Assembly: GCA_022361455.1 (NCBI GenBank)
Contig: JAKSAW010000711.1
Span: 1 to 43,171 of the forward strand
Reading direction: 5' to 3'
DNA: 43,171 nt
From: Pseudomonadales bacterium
GTDB lineage: Bacteria > Pseudomonadota > Gammaproteobacteria > Pseudomonadales > Ketobacteraceae
The notes beneath the pieces were generated by a model. That model had not been told where the DNA came from, did not search any database, and saw only the letters and a list, made by a program, of their open reading frames with translations. This document shows positions 33,062-42,483 of this stretch, one piece after another. The stretch's first letter is position 1. Each line of letters opens with the position of its first letter. A program made the position numbers and the translations under genes.

Positions 33062-35197
33062 CTAGATTCCCAATATTTGCTGCTGGATATCGAAGGTTGC
33101 TCTGGAGACTTCAAGCATTTCCTCAAAAGCGATCGGTGATGGACTACCATTTCGAACAGCATCAACGAAAGCAGCTACACAAGCATTATTTCCCTTATCC
33201 TGGCGCCATAACTTTTTACTACAGTTGGCACCCCATGATTTCAAAGACCTGAAATTATCGATTTGAAATACTTTGCCTTCTGAAAATACTTCTACACGCT
33301 CCTTGGGAAAAGCACTGCTACCGTTGGCTAGATATTGAATACTAGCAATACTTCCATCGTTAAACTGTAAGTTCATTAAGCATTTATCGGTTGCAATGGC
33401 ATCATGCGAATTCTGCATACCAATACCATGACTATGTATAATTTTTTCACCCACCAAGAAACGGCATAAATCAATAAAGTGGCAAGCTTCGCCAATAATA
33501 CGACCACCACCTTGCTGTTCATTCTGAATCCAAGAGTCCTTCGGAATCATCCCCGCATTAATAGTCATATTGATGCTTATGGGTTCTGAGCGGTCTATTA
33601 TCTGCGATTGAAGCATCTCAACTAGAGGAGAGAATCGACGATTGAAACCAATCATCAACAGGGGAGGCCTGTCCAGCTTTTGTGATTTAACATAGGCCTC
33701 TTCGATAGCAATAAGCTGGCTTCGCGTAAGAGCTAACGGCTTTTCCACAAATACATGCTTGCCAGCTGCCAATGCGTCGCAAGTGTATTTAGCATGAGAA
33801 TCATGTCGAGTAGCAATGGCCACCGTATTAATCTCTGCGTTGTTTAATACCAAACCTATATCGGTGACTACATTAGATATCGTGAATTTGGAAGCTGTAG
33901 AAACTCCCGTCACACCACCACTAGACGCCACCGTATGCAGGCTTGCCTGGGAATCTACGAAGGCTGGCATCAATACTTTGCCCGCATAGTTCCCCGAACC
34001 AATAAAGCCTATTTGTACATCGCTTTCAGGGGTTCGTTTTTCTAGTGCTTCTCGTATAACCCTACGCCCAACTATACGTTCCTCTGGCTGAGTTAGATCG
34101 CATTCTAAAATTACACCAAGAGCTGCGCCTGAGACCACCGCACCGTAAGCAGATTCAGCATCCTCGAGCTTAAATCGATGAGAAACCAAATGTTGAACCT
34201 GAAGTTGACGCTCACTTAATGCTTGCAGCACGGCTTGAAAGTTACGTTGCTCTGTCCAACGCACAAAACCAAATGGATAGTCTTGCCCCGCTTGCTCATA
34301 GCTTTCATCATAACGCCCTGGGCCGTATGAACATGACACCTGAAAGCTAATTTCTTTCTCGTAAAAGTCGGCTCGCGACAACTCCAATCCGGTAACGCCT
34401 ACCAGCACAACGCGCCCTCGCTGCCTGCACATAGTCGCTGCCTGATGCATTGGTTCATTACTTTGAGTAGAAGCTGCAATCACAACAGCATCAATACCTT
34501 TCCCTAAACTCTCCCGTGATGCAACCGTCACAGGATCCTCACCCTTGGATAAGTTCACACCAAGGGCGCCAAACTCCTCCGCTAATTTCACCCGATCAGA
34601 ACTGAAGTCGATCCCGATCACCTTGCAACCATTGGCCCTTAACAATTGAACAGTTAGCAAACCAACCAAACCAAGACCAATTACAGCGACTGTTTCGCCA
34701 AAAGTAGGCGCCACCAATCGTATACCTTGCAACGCTATAGCGGATATAATTGTGAACGCTGCTTCTTCATCGGAGACGTTCTCTGGAATCTTGGCACATA
34801 GGTTTTTAGGCACCGTGACCACCTCGGCATGATTGCCGTTCGACACTACTCGATCGCCTACCTCAAAATCACTAACACCATCACCTACCGCCAATACCGA
34901 ACCGACATTGCAGTATCCCATTGCGATCGGCTGGTCGAGTTTATTGCGAATAGATTCGTAGGTTGGCATGAATCCGTCGGTTTTAATTTTATCGAGAACC
35001 ATGCGAACTTTATCGGGTTGCTGACGGGCTTTTTGAACAAAGTTCGCTTTACCGAAATCTAACAGCATCTTTTCGGTACCCACAGATACCAGCGTATTGT
35101 GGGTTCTAATCAGCAAGTGTCCAGGTTTTACCATTGGGCAGGGAACATCTTCAACCAAAGTGTTTCCATTTCTTAAGCTTTGTAATACTTGCTTCAT
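33062..35197 (-). CDS. Two-domain oxidoreductase: MDR alcohol-dehydrogenase-like plus Gfo/Idh/MocA
   Basis: A 711-residue fusion. Residues 1-365 form a medium-chain dehydrogenase/reductase with nucleotide-binding AVIGLGLVGLLT (171-182) and a truncated zinc-site region (YCNVGSV, GDRVVSNGNHAEV). Residues 393-711 form a Gfo/Idh/MocA domain with a second Rossmann motif GFIGSGNYAG (397-406) and the EKPLALT dinucleotide/sugar motif. Such bi-domain proteins sit beside heparinase-like genes in exopolysaccharide clusters and probably oxidise or epimerise a nucleotide-linked sugar. AAGAGGTG precedes the ATG. It is the first gene of the minus-strand run towards the exosortase. Confidence 0.92.
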   Translation of the reverse strand: MKQVLQSLRNGNTLVEDVPCPMVKPGHLLIRTHNTLVSVGTEKMLLDFGKANFVQKARQQPDKVRMVLDKIKTDGFMPTYESIRNKLDQPIAMGYCNVGSVLAVGDGVSDFEVGDRVVSNGNHAEVVTVPKNLCAKIPENVSDEEAAFTIISAIALQGIRLVAPTFGETVAVIGLGLVGLLTVQLLRANGCKVIGIDFSSDRVKLAEEFGALGVNLSKGEDPVTVASRESLGKGIDAVVIAASTQSNEPMHQAATMCRQRGRVVLVGVTGLELSRADFYEKEISFQVSCSYGPGRYDESYEQAGQDYPFGFVRWTEQRNFQAVLQALSERQLQVQHLVSHRFKLEDAESAYGAVVSGAALGVILECDLTQPEERIVGRRVIREALEKRTPESDVQIGFIGSGNYAGKVLMPAFVDSQASLHTVASSGGVTGVSTASKFTISNVVTDIGLVLNNAEINTVAIATRHDSHAKYTCDALAAGKHVFVEKPLALTRSQLIAIEEAYVKSQKLDRPPLLMIGFNRRFSPLVEMLQSQIIDRSEPISINMTINAGMIPKDSWIQNEQQGGGRIIGEACHFIDLCRFLVGEKIIHSHGIGMQNSHDAIATDKCLMNLQFNDGSIASIQYLANGSSAFPKERVEVFSEGKVFQIDNFRSLKSWGANCSKKLWRQDKGNNACVAAFVDAVRNGSPSPIAFEEMLEVSRATFDIQQQILGI

Positions 35198-35613
35198 AGC
35201 GCACCTCTTGATCGCAACAGGGCTAAAAGTCTATGAAGTATGTGTGACAGCTAGATAACAGCAGTGTTTCAGATAAGCATATAAAAGGGAGGCAACTTAA
35301 TCGAAGTAAGTCAGTAATGACTATACCTATGGATTAAATGAACGATGAAACAGATAGATTTAGTTAATTATAAAGAATAAATGAAAATAGAAAGAAAACC
35401 CTTCCTTACAGAGTACGGAAGGGTACTATTAAAATACAAAACTTACAAAGTAACCCGAAGGCCACACAAAAAGTTGCGTACGATAGTAATCTCGGAGAGA
35501 TGTCGGAGATGTAGTACGACATCAGACAAATACAATAACAAAAGAGTGTTAAGAATAAGTTAAATATAAACCTTTAATTGATACGGACATTAATGACTGC
35601 CACAAAAATTAGC
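35198..35613. other. Intergenic stretch between the oxidoreductase and the SGNH lipoprotein gene
   Basis: About 416 AT-rich bases. It holds the minus-strand terminator at 35391-35424 and, to its left, the presumed promoter of the oxidoreductase-heparinase-glycosyltransferase-exosortase run. An open frame of 60 codons on the plus strand (35381-35563) starts in the terminator, has a Lys/Arg-heavy composition and no ribosome-binding site, and is not called. I could not find an ops/JUMPstart element or a convincing -35/-10 pair. Confidence 0.45.
35391..35424 (-). terminator. Rho-independent terminator, minus strand
   Basis: ACCCTTCC (35398-35405) and GGAAGGGT (35417-35424) form an 8-bp stem. On the minus strand the hairpin runs into TTTTCTTTCTATTTT. 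It lies about 190 bases after the stop of the SGNH lipoprotein gene and would end that transcript. Confidence 0.75.
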
Positions 35614-37983
35614 TTAGTGTCTTATTGCAGCATCTAGAGACAAATGGCGTATCGTTTGTGAAGAAGACGCTGTCACATCTGGCGCTAGAACAATTGGAAT
35701 AGCACCATGGTTGCTAACAATACTAATAATGCTATTTAGAGCCGCTTTATAGTCGGTAGGGCTCTCAACATTCATACTAAACCTACTACCCTCTGGTCCA
35801 ATGAATGTACCAAGATTAGTTCCATTGATAGAATTAGCGTCATTAGTGAAATAGTTAATCACGACGAAACTAGGCTGCAAAACTTGCATAAGTCTATCGA
35901 TCCAAGCAGCTCCTTTTTTAACCGTTGTTCCCGCCTCTCCGGTCTTAATTAATCTTTGCCCAACTATAAGCTTATCAACGACCTGGTATTGTAAAGAGGC
36001 TTTTTCAAGGAATTCTGTTAAGGCCACCTTAAAGCCAGGATAATCGGACGCTTCAAACCAGCTATCCCCCAACAACAAAATCCGACCGCTACTCATTGAA
36101 CATTGTGGATTAGTCGGGGGGAATTCATTTAAGGGATTCCATAACAAATCGCTAATTCTGGTTTCTCGATTAACAGAAATAGAATCTGCTTGCGTAACTA
36201 CTAGATGAGCGGTTTCGCTGGCGCCAACATTAAATTCAATGGCAGTGCTTTCCAATCCAAAACTTTTACTAAATACCGGTCGGTCGCTTTCGCCAGTATA
36301 GAACTGGAAGCTCCCCTGAAAATCAATCGCCGCCGACAATGCTGAATAAACACCTACCGACAATCTAAAAGTTCGATCTATTTCTACTTGAGGTATGTCA
36401 TAACGAACCCCCTCATTTTCATTACTAGAAATAAAACGCACCATGTCTCGCTGAGTTGAATGGATAGATCCAAAACTTGGGTTATGTTGATTACGTACAT
36501 GACTAGTATCTAAAAACGTTGAGTTTGTCGCTACACTCCACCCACTCCGTGCAAGTATTTGACTGCTGTTATCAATTTCAATCGAAACACCTTTAGCATA
36601 AGCACCGGAACAATAGGATTCGATAACCTGACCAACTCTATGAGCATAAGCCATATTTCCCCAAGGAGAATAATGCTGTCCCAATGGCTGTCTATGCCTT
36701 GCATATATAGAAACGGATGAACTATCTGGTCTAGAACTGCCGACGCCCATATGAATTTGATTTTCACCGGCGCGATAGATTGAGATAGATTTATAGCTAT
36801 CGCCCGCCTTCATTACTCCCGCCCAACCGGTATTTTCAATTAGATCAAGATTTCCTTTTGAGATGTTGAATCGGTTTCCATCATCTAGCATAGAGACCTC
36901 AATGGGCCCAAGCCAATGAATAGAGCCATTGCCGCTATAATCGGGGTGGAAACTTGAGTCCAGATCTAAAGCAACCTGTTGGCCATTAACTTGCACTATT
37001 TGTTTGACTGCCCCATCAAATCGATGCCAATCGCCTAGGTTATGAAGCAATACCCAGTCTCCCACCTTAAACTGATCATTCTCAACAGTTAACCAAGTGG
37101 GATAGCCCTTCTCAATAGCAGTAATTCTAGAACCATTATGGGGGGTGGCGTAGTTCTTGCCAGGATAGGATAAGTTATCAACGACAAAACTTACTTTTTT
37201 ATCCGCCGAAAATGTCACTGAGTCGGTATCCCTGGGGTCTTGCTTAGCAAGACTGAGAGAGTTTACTGTATTCTCAATGGGTAGAAAGGTTTCAAGTTCA
37301 TTTGGATCGGTCTTTAACAAATCCAAATATGTAATTTCCCCATCATTGTTAACATCGCGAGAGATAAACTCGCGAGCACAACGATCTAAGATGTTATCTA
37401 AAACTGAAGATATCGCTGGCAAATCTACACTATTAGCCACTTGCTGAGCACATTCATGTGTATAGTTAGAAACGTAAACACCTGTCAGCAAATATTCACC
37501 AAGCACATAGGCAGCAACATTCCGATCAAATTCAGAAATCAAGTAGCCATTTTGCACATCAAAATATGAGCCACCGCTAGCCACTGCTAAATAATATCTA
37601 TTTGGGTCAATGCCGGCTAAGGGAAGAGAAACTCCACCTACTTGCAACATTTTCTCGGCTGAGGAGAGAGCTGACCAGGCAGCTCGCGCATCTCCACTCG
37701 AACTGTAGAGTTCTCTTGCATCGTTTAGATCAAGGGAAGTCGCTTCTAGATCGACACCATCGGACTCAGAGGCATCAAGCAACAATACATCTGCACCAGC
37801 AACCGGGCCGGGTGTCCGCAGCAGAATAGGATGATCAAGAACAATTTCAATCCGCGGGCCACGGTCAGGTGGCGTCGATGTGCTCTGACTACTGGATCCA
37901 CCACTTCCACCACCACTGCAGGCAGCTAGAACAACTAGCAATATAGGGCCAAATGCTGATTTCAGAATAGAGCAAATGGACAT
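35614..37983 (-). CDS. Large lipoprotein with EF-hand-like loop and C-terminal SGNH/GDSL-hydrolase-like domain
   Basis: A 789-residue surface or periplasmic lipoprotein. LAAC with C22 is the lipobox, followed by a Gly/Ser linker. DVNNDGEITYLD (210-221) is a calcium-binding EF-hand/dockerin-type loop in the helical N-terminal part. Residues about 240-620 are beta-rich and unrecognised. The last 156 residues begin RILLLGDSWFEAS, a GDSL block I with S641, and contain NYFTNDAN (N714, D715) in place of the usual GxND. A block V DxxH is not present in its normal form; the chain ends DAAIRH. An O-acetyl-esterase acting on the polysaccharide is plausible. The gene starts 11 bases after the acyltransferase. 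Confidence 0.75.
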   Translation of the reverse strand: MSICSILKSAFGPILLVVLAACSGGGSGGSSSQSTSTPPDRGPRIEIVLDHPILLRTPGPVAGADVLLLDASESDGVDLEATSLDLNDARELYSSSGDARAAWSALSSAEKMLQVGGVSLPLAGIDPNRYYLAVASGGSYFDVQNGYLISEFDRNVAAYVLGEYLLTGVYVSNYTHECAQQVANSVDLPAISSVLDNILDRCAREFISRDVNNDGEITYLDLLKTDPNELETFLPIENTVNSLSLAKQDPRDTDSVTFSADKKVSFVVDNLSYPGKNYATPHNGSRITAIEKGYPTWLTVENDQFKVGDWVLLHNLGDWHRFDGAVKQIVQVNGQQVALDLDSSFHPDYSGNGSIHWLGPIEVSMLDDGNRFNISKGNLDLIENTGWAGVMKAGDSYKSISIYRAGENQIHMGVGSSRPDSSSVSIYARHRQPLGQHYSPWGNMAYAHRVGQVIESYCSGAYAKGVSIEIDNSSQILARSGWSVATNSTFLDTSHVRNQHNPSFGSIHSTQRDMVRFISSNENEGVRYDIPQVEIDRTFRLSVGVYSALSAAIDFQGSFQFYTGESDRPVFSKSFGLESTAIEFNVGASETAHLVVTQADSISVNRETRISDLLWNPLNEFPPTNPQCSMSSGRILLLGDSWFEASDYPGFKVALTEFLEKASLQYQVVDKLIVGQRLIKTGEAGTTVKKGAAWIDRLMQVLQPSFVVINYFTNDANSINGTNLGTFIGPEGSRFSMNVESPTDYKAALNSIISIVSNHGAIPIVLAPDVTASSSQTIRHLSLDAAIRH

Positions 37984-37994
37984 AGTTAAATTCG

Positions 37995-38513
37995 CTACTC
38001 TGCTAACTGCTTCTTTATCGATGCAGGATTGCCCGCAACAACCGAATTATCTGGCACATCGTCGACAACAACACTTCCAGCTGCGACGATGCATGACTTG
38101 CCAACTTTGACACCCGGCAATAGAACCGCGCCACCACCAATCCAAGTACCATCTCCGATAGAAATATCGGTACTAACACCTGGGCCTGCTCGCTGTTCGG
38201 ACGAACCGATTTCGTGTGTACCTGCCAGAATGGTCACATTCGGTGCGAGATCACAACGCTGACCAATAGAAACCGTCGAGTTTTTTCCACCCGAAATTAG
38301 AACACCGTGACCAATAAAGGTGTGATCACCTACCACCAATGAGGGTGTTTTAATTTTCGCACTACTGACCACGCGCACGTTTGTCCCAAGCTTGAAACCT
38401 CGCCATGTCAGTAGCTTAGCCTTCAAGACATATAAACGTGTATCGGGTAGAACAGCAAAAACCAACTGAAGTAGGTAACCTAACATGTTTCGCCCTTGGT
38501 AGAGGTTATTCAT
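37995..38513 (-). CDS. Hexapeptide-repeat (left-handed beta-helix) acyltransferase
   Basis: A 172-residue trimeric acyltransferase of the WcaF/CysE-like LbH fold. Hexapeptide units are plain in VVGDHTFIGHGVLISGG, DISIGDGTWIGGGAVLLPGV and KVGKSCIVAAGSVVVDDV. The catalytic His candidate is in AGTHEIG, and the ending NSVVAGNPASIKKQ is the family cap. It most likely O-acetylates a sugar of the exopolysaccharide. It is the first gene of a pair with the SGNH lipoprotein, so the pair may add and remove the same acyl group. It diverges from the plus-strand glycosyltransferase across 174 bases. Confidence 0.92.
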   Translation of the reverse strand: MNNLYQGRNMLGYLLQLVFAVLPDTRLYVLKAKLLTWRGFKLGTNVRVVSSAKIKTPSLVVGDHTFIGHGVLISGGKNSTVSIGQRCDLAPNVTILAGTHEIGSSEQRAGPGVSTDISIGDGTWIGGGAVLLPGVKVGKSCIVAAGSVVVDDVPDNSVVAGNPASIKKQLAE

Positions 38514-38687
38514 TAGGCAATCTATGACTTTTAAATGAATTTTCCGTGACAGAGTGATAATAAATACAGCTTTGCTTCACATTAGAATACAAACACTGAA
38601 AACCAAAGGAGATGTGCTTTTCTATTCATCCATCTGCCATAAAAGTAACCTACGATCTCGGGGTTATTTAGCTGAGGAGCGGTCGCG

Positions 38688-39866
38688 ATGCCAACAAAAG
38701 AAGACGCTGACATCTTAGTACTTTGTAAACACTACCTTCCCGGATTTCGGGCAGGGGGTCCAATCAAAAGCATCGCAAACCTTTGTTCAGTTATTGGCAC
38801 ATCCTCAGAGCACCGTAAGAGCATTTCAGTCTTTACATTAAATAGGGACGCGGCTTCGGAAACAGCCTTCAATAATGTAGAGACTAATCAATGGAATGAG
38901 GGAGAAAATGAAAGAATTTATTATAGCTCTGGAGGATTTGGAATATTCTTCAGAATATTTCTAACGCTAGTGCGCCATCGCACCGCAACGGTGTACTTAA
39001 ATAGTTGGTGTGATCCCCGGTTCTCACTTTTCCCGCTGCTAGTTCTTACATTACTTGGAAGGCGTGACGCCATCCGTATCGCGCCTAGAGGCGAACTTTC
39101 GGAAGGTGCTCTTTCCATTAAACCCAGGCGCAAGCAAAATCTGCTATTACTTAGCCGTTGGTTTGGATTGCACAATGGTCTCATTTGGCATGCCACCTCA
39201 AGCGAAGAGCTGGATGAAATAAAGTTACACTACCCTAGTTATAAAACCATACACCTGCTAGAAAATGTCGCAAATCTACCATTAGATTTTGTAAACCAGT
39301 CTTTCACCTACAAATCTCCGGGAAAACTTAATCTTGTCTTTTTGTCTCGCATTACCCCGAAGAAAAATTTAAAACTCGCGATAGAAACGCTATCCAAAAT
39401 AACGGATATCGACGTTCGTATGGATATAGTTGGACCAATACGTGACGACACCTATTGGGCACAATGTCAATCAATGATCAAAACTCTACCGACAAACATC
39501 AACATAAACTATATCGGCGAGGTTAACCCTCAAAAAATCCCTTCGTTACTAACAAATTACGACTTGTTTTTTTTACCGACTCTAAACGAAAATTATGGAC
39601 ACGTTATCGTAGAAGCCCTCTCTTCTGGTTGCCCTGTACTCATCTCTGATCAAACGCCTTGGAAAGAAGTTGAAAAGTATAACTGCGGGTGGATCGGGAG
39701 CACTGATGACATCGATTTTTATAAATCTACTATCGAGTCTATTGCAGCAGAGGATAACGAATCATGGCTAAATAAGAGAAAATCCGCCATTGAATTCGTA
39801 CAAGAAAAAGTCATTAGCTCAGATCTATCCGAAGGCTACTCTAGGCTATTGTCAGTAAGCACCTAA
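38688..39866 (+). CDS. Family 4 glycosyltransferase on the plus strand
   Basis: A 392-residue GT-B enzyme. The opening CKHYLPGFRAGGPIKSIANL is the acceptor-domain Gly loop. The donor domain has FLSRITPKKNLKLAIE and the catalytic-site block LPTLNENYGHVIVEALSSGC with the E-x7-E spacing of GT4. GAGGAG at 38673-38678 precedes the ATG. It is the only plus-strand gene between 19661 and the window end and interrupts the minus-strand polysaccharide genes, with only 12 bases to its convergent neighbour. This may reflect an inserted or inverted single-gene cassette. Sugar donor and linkage are unknown. Confidence 0.92.
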   Translation: MPTKEDADILVLCKHYLPGFRAGGPIKSIANLCSVIGTSSEHRKSISVFTLNRDAASETAFNNVETNQWNEGENERIYYSSGGFGIFFRIFLTLVRHRTATVYLNSWCDPRFSLFPLLVLTLLGRRDAIRIAPRGELSEGALSIKPRRKQNLLLLSRWFGLHNGLIWHATSSEELDEIKLHYPSYKTIHLLENVANLPLDFVNQSFTYKSPGKLNLVFLSRITPKKNLKLAIETLSKITDIDVRMDIVGPIRDDTYWAQCQSMIKTLPTNININYIGEVNPQKIPSLLTNYDLFFLPTLNENYGHVIVEALSSGCPVLISDQTPWKEVEKYNCGWIGSTDDIDFYKSTIESIAAEDNESWLNKRKSAIEFVQEKVISSDLSEGYSRLLSVST

Positions 39867-39878
39867 ATCACCTCTACC

Positions 39879-41003
39879 CTAAGTAATCTCTAAAGGTACC
39901 GCTAACTTCCAAGAAGGATCACTTTTATTATCCTTCATGATCTCGATAAAATACTTCGCTACTTCTGGCGATGTAATACATTTTGACCAATCTTTTATGG
40001 ACTGCCGTTTTGTAGCTTCGATTGGTCCGTCCTCGATGACTTTTGACAAGATATCCTGAAACTGTTCTTCGCTATCAGTATCAAAGGTCCAACCATTGAA
40101 TCCGTCATGAATTAAATCAGCAGCCCCTGGATATCGGCTACATATAACGGGCGTTCCAGCCAACAGACTTTCGTTAACCACAGCGCCCCAACCGTCACCA
40201 TTACTGGGAAACAAAGTGTAATCAAAACACTTCATCATTGCTTTCACATCTTCATTTGGCAACACACCTGTAAAGGACACTTTATCCTGTGAGATACCCA
40301 ATGCAACTAGCATAGCTTCTAAAGACTTTCTCTCCTCTCCGTCCCCGATGATCGTGAGCTTCCAGTCATCGCTAGCTAAAAAAGATAATGATTTAATGAC
40401 CAAATCAACTCTCTTCAATGGTATAAGCCTACCTATCACCCCCAGATGAACGAGGGAGCATTCTTCCACTCCACCATCTGAGAGCAGGTTATTTTCCATT
40501 GAATCCACCACGTACGCAAAAGAATGAATTTTTTCAGGTTCAACACCGATGGCTCGGTAAGTCGCGACTCCACGGTGCCCATAGGCCAGCACTTTATGAA
40601 GATACCTTTTGTTTCTTGCTTCAATCCAGTAACTCTGGAGCCATCTTAACTTACCTTTTAAACCCGTAAACTCTCTTCCTTCTGAAAGAATTACCTTTTT
40701 ACAAGCTGTTCGCCTCAACCGATAGAAAATTTTTCTCATTGGCTTGTAATAAAGTATGCCTGTGAATACATGAATCACATCTTTATTGTCGAGACTCAAA
40801 AGATCAACCAACTGACGCTCATTGGGTTGTAACAGTGTGTAAGGAGATCCACTAATAGATTCCACCCATCCTTGCGCTATACGTTCGTCTCTCAAATGCT
40901 CAAAGTAAACAACTCTTACGTTTTCCTCTCCAACAAGTTTCCTTAACTCACCAAAGAGCGAGTCCATATGGGGACTATAGGATATTCGCCAAAACACGAT
41001 CAT
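39879..41003 (-). CDS. Family 4 glycosyltransferase
   Basis: A 374-residue GT-B enzyme. The donor domain shows GVIGRLIPLKRVDLVIKSL, LTIIGDGEERKSLE and the block LFPSNGDGWGAVVNESLLAG, which ends in the conserved Asn-Glu-Ser. The N-terminal part is less conserved, as usual for acceptor domains. Its start overlaps the end of the polymerase gene by 29 bases, so the two are translationally coupled and probably serve the same repeat unit. The protein is cytoplasmic or membrane-peripheral. Confidence 0.92.
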   Translation of the reverse strand: MIVFWRISYSPHMDSLFGELRKLVGEENVRVVYFEHLRDERIAQGWVESISGSPYTLLQPNERQLVDLLSLDNKDVIHVFTGILYYKPMRKIFYRLRRTACKKVILSEGREFTGLKGKLRWLQSYWIEARNKRYLHKVLAYGHRGVATYRAIGVEPEKIHSFAYVVDSMENNLLSDGGVEECSLVHLGVIGRLIPLKRVDLVIKSLSFLASDDWKLTIIGDGEERKSLEAMLVALGISQDKVSFTGVLPNEDVKAMMKCFDYTLFPSNGDGWGAVVNESLLAGTPVICSRYPGAADLIHDGFNGWTFDTDSEEQFQDILSKVIEDGPIEATKRQSIKDWSKCITSPEVAKYFIEIMKDNKSDPSWKLAVPLEIT

Positions 41004-42483
41004 TGTGATTTCCTATTTTATAATTCACCAAACCATTCGCGTTATTGGAAACACCCGCATTCCTATTTGACATACCGACAGAAACACCAAGCAGCACCCA
41101 GAAATAAAGCCCAATCCCTCCCGGTGAAAAGAAAACAGCTTCGCCAAAATTCACATACAGACAGCTAAAGAACATGGCCAAAAAACGAGCGTCCTGGGAA
41201 GCAACAGCTCGTTTCCCCATTTTAATAATAAACCATGAGAACAAGAAAAAACCAATCAACCCCGTTTCTTCTAGCACCGCAAATAGAACTATTCCCTTCT
41301 CAGTAGAAGCTGAAATTGGAATGCCTTGAACATAGATAATTTCTTCTTTTGGATGAGGTTTTGCGAATACACCAAAGCCATTTCCTATCAGTGGGCTTTC
41401 TAAGAAATTATTAAAATGATGTTCTACGCCCGCGCCTCGGGAGCGGTAGAAAGCCTCGCCTATTTCATCACCACGATTTTTTAGAGCGTAGTTTTTAACA
41501 TTCTCTGCAACATCAGGATTAAACTGCAGAAAAACGCCCAAAAGAAATATGATCGCTATTCCGATACCCAGAGTTCGGCCCATAGCCATTTTGTATTTCT
41601 CACGAACTTTAAAGTTCAAATTGACAAGATATACGGAAGTCAACGCGAGCAATACAGATAGCAAGGAGGTTCTTGCCTGAGTGGTTACCATTATCAAGCC
41701 AAGCCCACCCAAAATCGGCAACAAAAGATAAATCCGTTTGATTTCTACCTTCAATAAATTGGCGGTGAGAAACGCCATCAACGGCGCCATAAAAACACCA
41801 AAAACTTGAGGGTGATTTAATAAACCTTGAAAACCACGACCATTCCGTAAAAATCCAACCCCTTGGACAAAGAAGGTGGGTAGAGAAACAAGGACAAGAA
41901 CGGCAATAAAGGTCAGACAAAACGAAGCAAACTTTTGTTTATCTTCATCGTTTAATACTGCAAACCCAGTTAAGCAACTCAGAGAAGCCAGAAGAAAAAC
42001 GATCACCTTGAAGCTAGATATAATGGGTAATCGACTAGTGATTAACGATGATAAGAACACGACAAAAGAGAAAAGGATAAGTATCCACCAATCCCTAAAA
42101 GCCACCATCAGATTGCTCAGAATAATCCTACCACTAGCGGAAAATATTACCACCCAAAACAATAAGCCTGCGTCGCCACTGTACTTTAACAATCCAGGGT
42201 TAAAAAACTTGATCATGATAAGTAGAAAGAGCGCCTTCAATGCCCATTTCACATTGATAAGGCTAGCAACCATTAACAACACATGTAGCACAGTGGTTAC
42301 TGAAGCATTAATAACACTAAGTGTTACGAATAAGAATGCGGCTAGCCCTAGCCAAGACCAGTGATAGATAAAAAAAGCTGATAAGGACTGCTTACCATTA
42401 TCGAACTCAGGCTTTGTTCCGATTGGAGCTTGCCCACCATGTTGCCGGGCAATCATTTCACGCAGGCTGTGTACTTCTTTCAT
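40975..42483 (-). CDS. O-antigen ligase/Wzy-type polysaccharide polymerase
   Basis: A 502-residue integral membrane protein with about 11-12 helices and the large periplasmic loop of the O-antigen ligase/polymerase superfamily. Within the loop, RSRGAGVEHHFNNFLESPLIGNGFGVFAK matches the usual 'H-N-x-x-L...P-x-x-G-x-G' pattern. A 35-residue hydrophilic N-terminus (MKEVHSLREMIARQHGG) precedes the first helix. Given the flippase immediately upstream, polymerisation of lipid-linked repeat units is more likely than ligation to lipid A. The start overlaps the flippase gene by 26 bases. Confidence 0.88.
   Translation of the reverse strand: MKEVHSLREMIARQHGGQAPIGTKPEFDNGKQSLSAFFIYHWSWLGLAAFLFVTLSVINASVTTVLHVLLMVASLINVKWALKALFLLIMIKFFNPGLLKYSGDAGLLFWVVIFSASGRIILSNLMVAFRDWWILILFSFVVFLSSLITSRLPIISSFKVIVFLLASLSCLTGFAVLNDEDKQKFASFCLTFIAVLVLVSLPTFFVQGVGFLRNGRGFQGLLNHPQVFGVFMAPLMAFLTANLLKVEIKRIYLLLPILGGLGLIMVTTQARTSLLSVLLALTSVYLVNLNFKVREKYKMAMGRTLGIGIAIIFLLGVFLQFNPDVAENVKNYALKNRGDEIGEAFYRSRGAGVEHHFNNFLESPLIGNGFGVFAKPHPKEEIIYVQGIPISASTEKGIVLFAVLEETGLIGFFLFSWFIIKMGKRAVASQDARFLAMFFSCLYVNFGEAVFFSPGGIGLYFWVLLGVSVGMSNRNAGVSNNANGLVNYKIGNHNDRVLANIL

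Noticed and set aside
35381..35563. 60-codon Lys/Arg-rich open frame on the plus strand
   Set aside because: It begins within the minus-strand terminator, has no ribosome-binding site, and its composition looks like translated AT-rich intergenic DNA.
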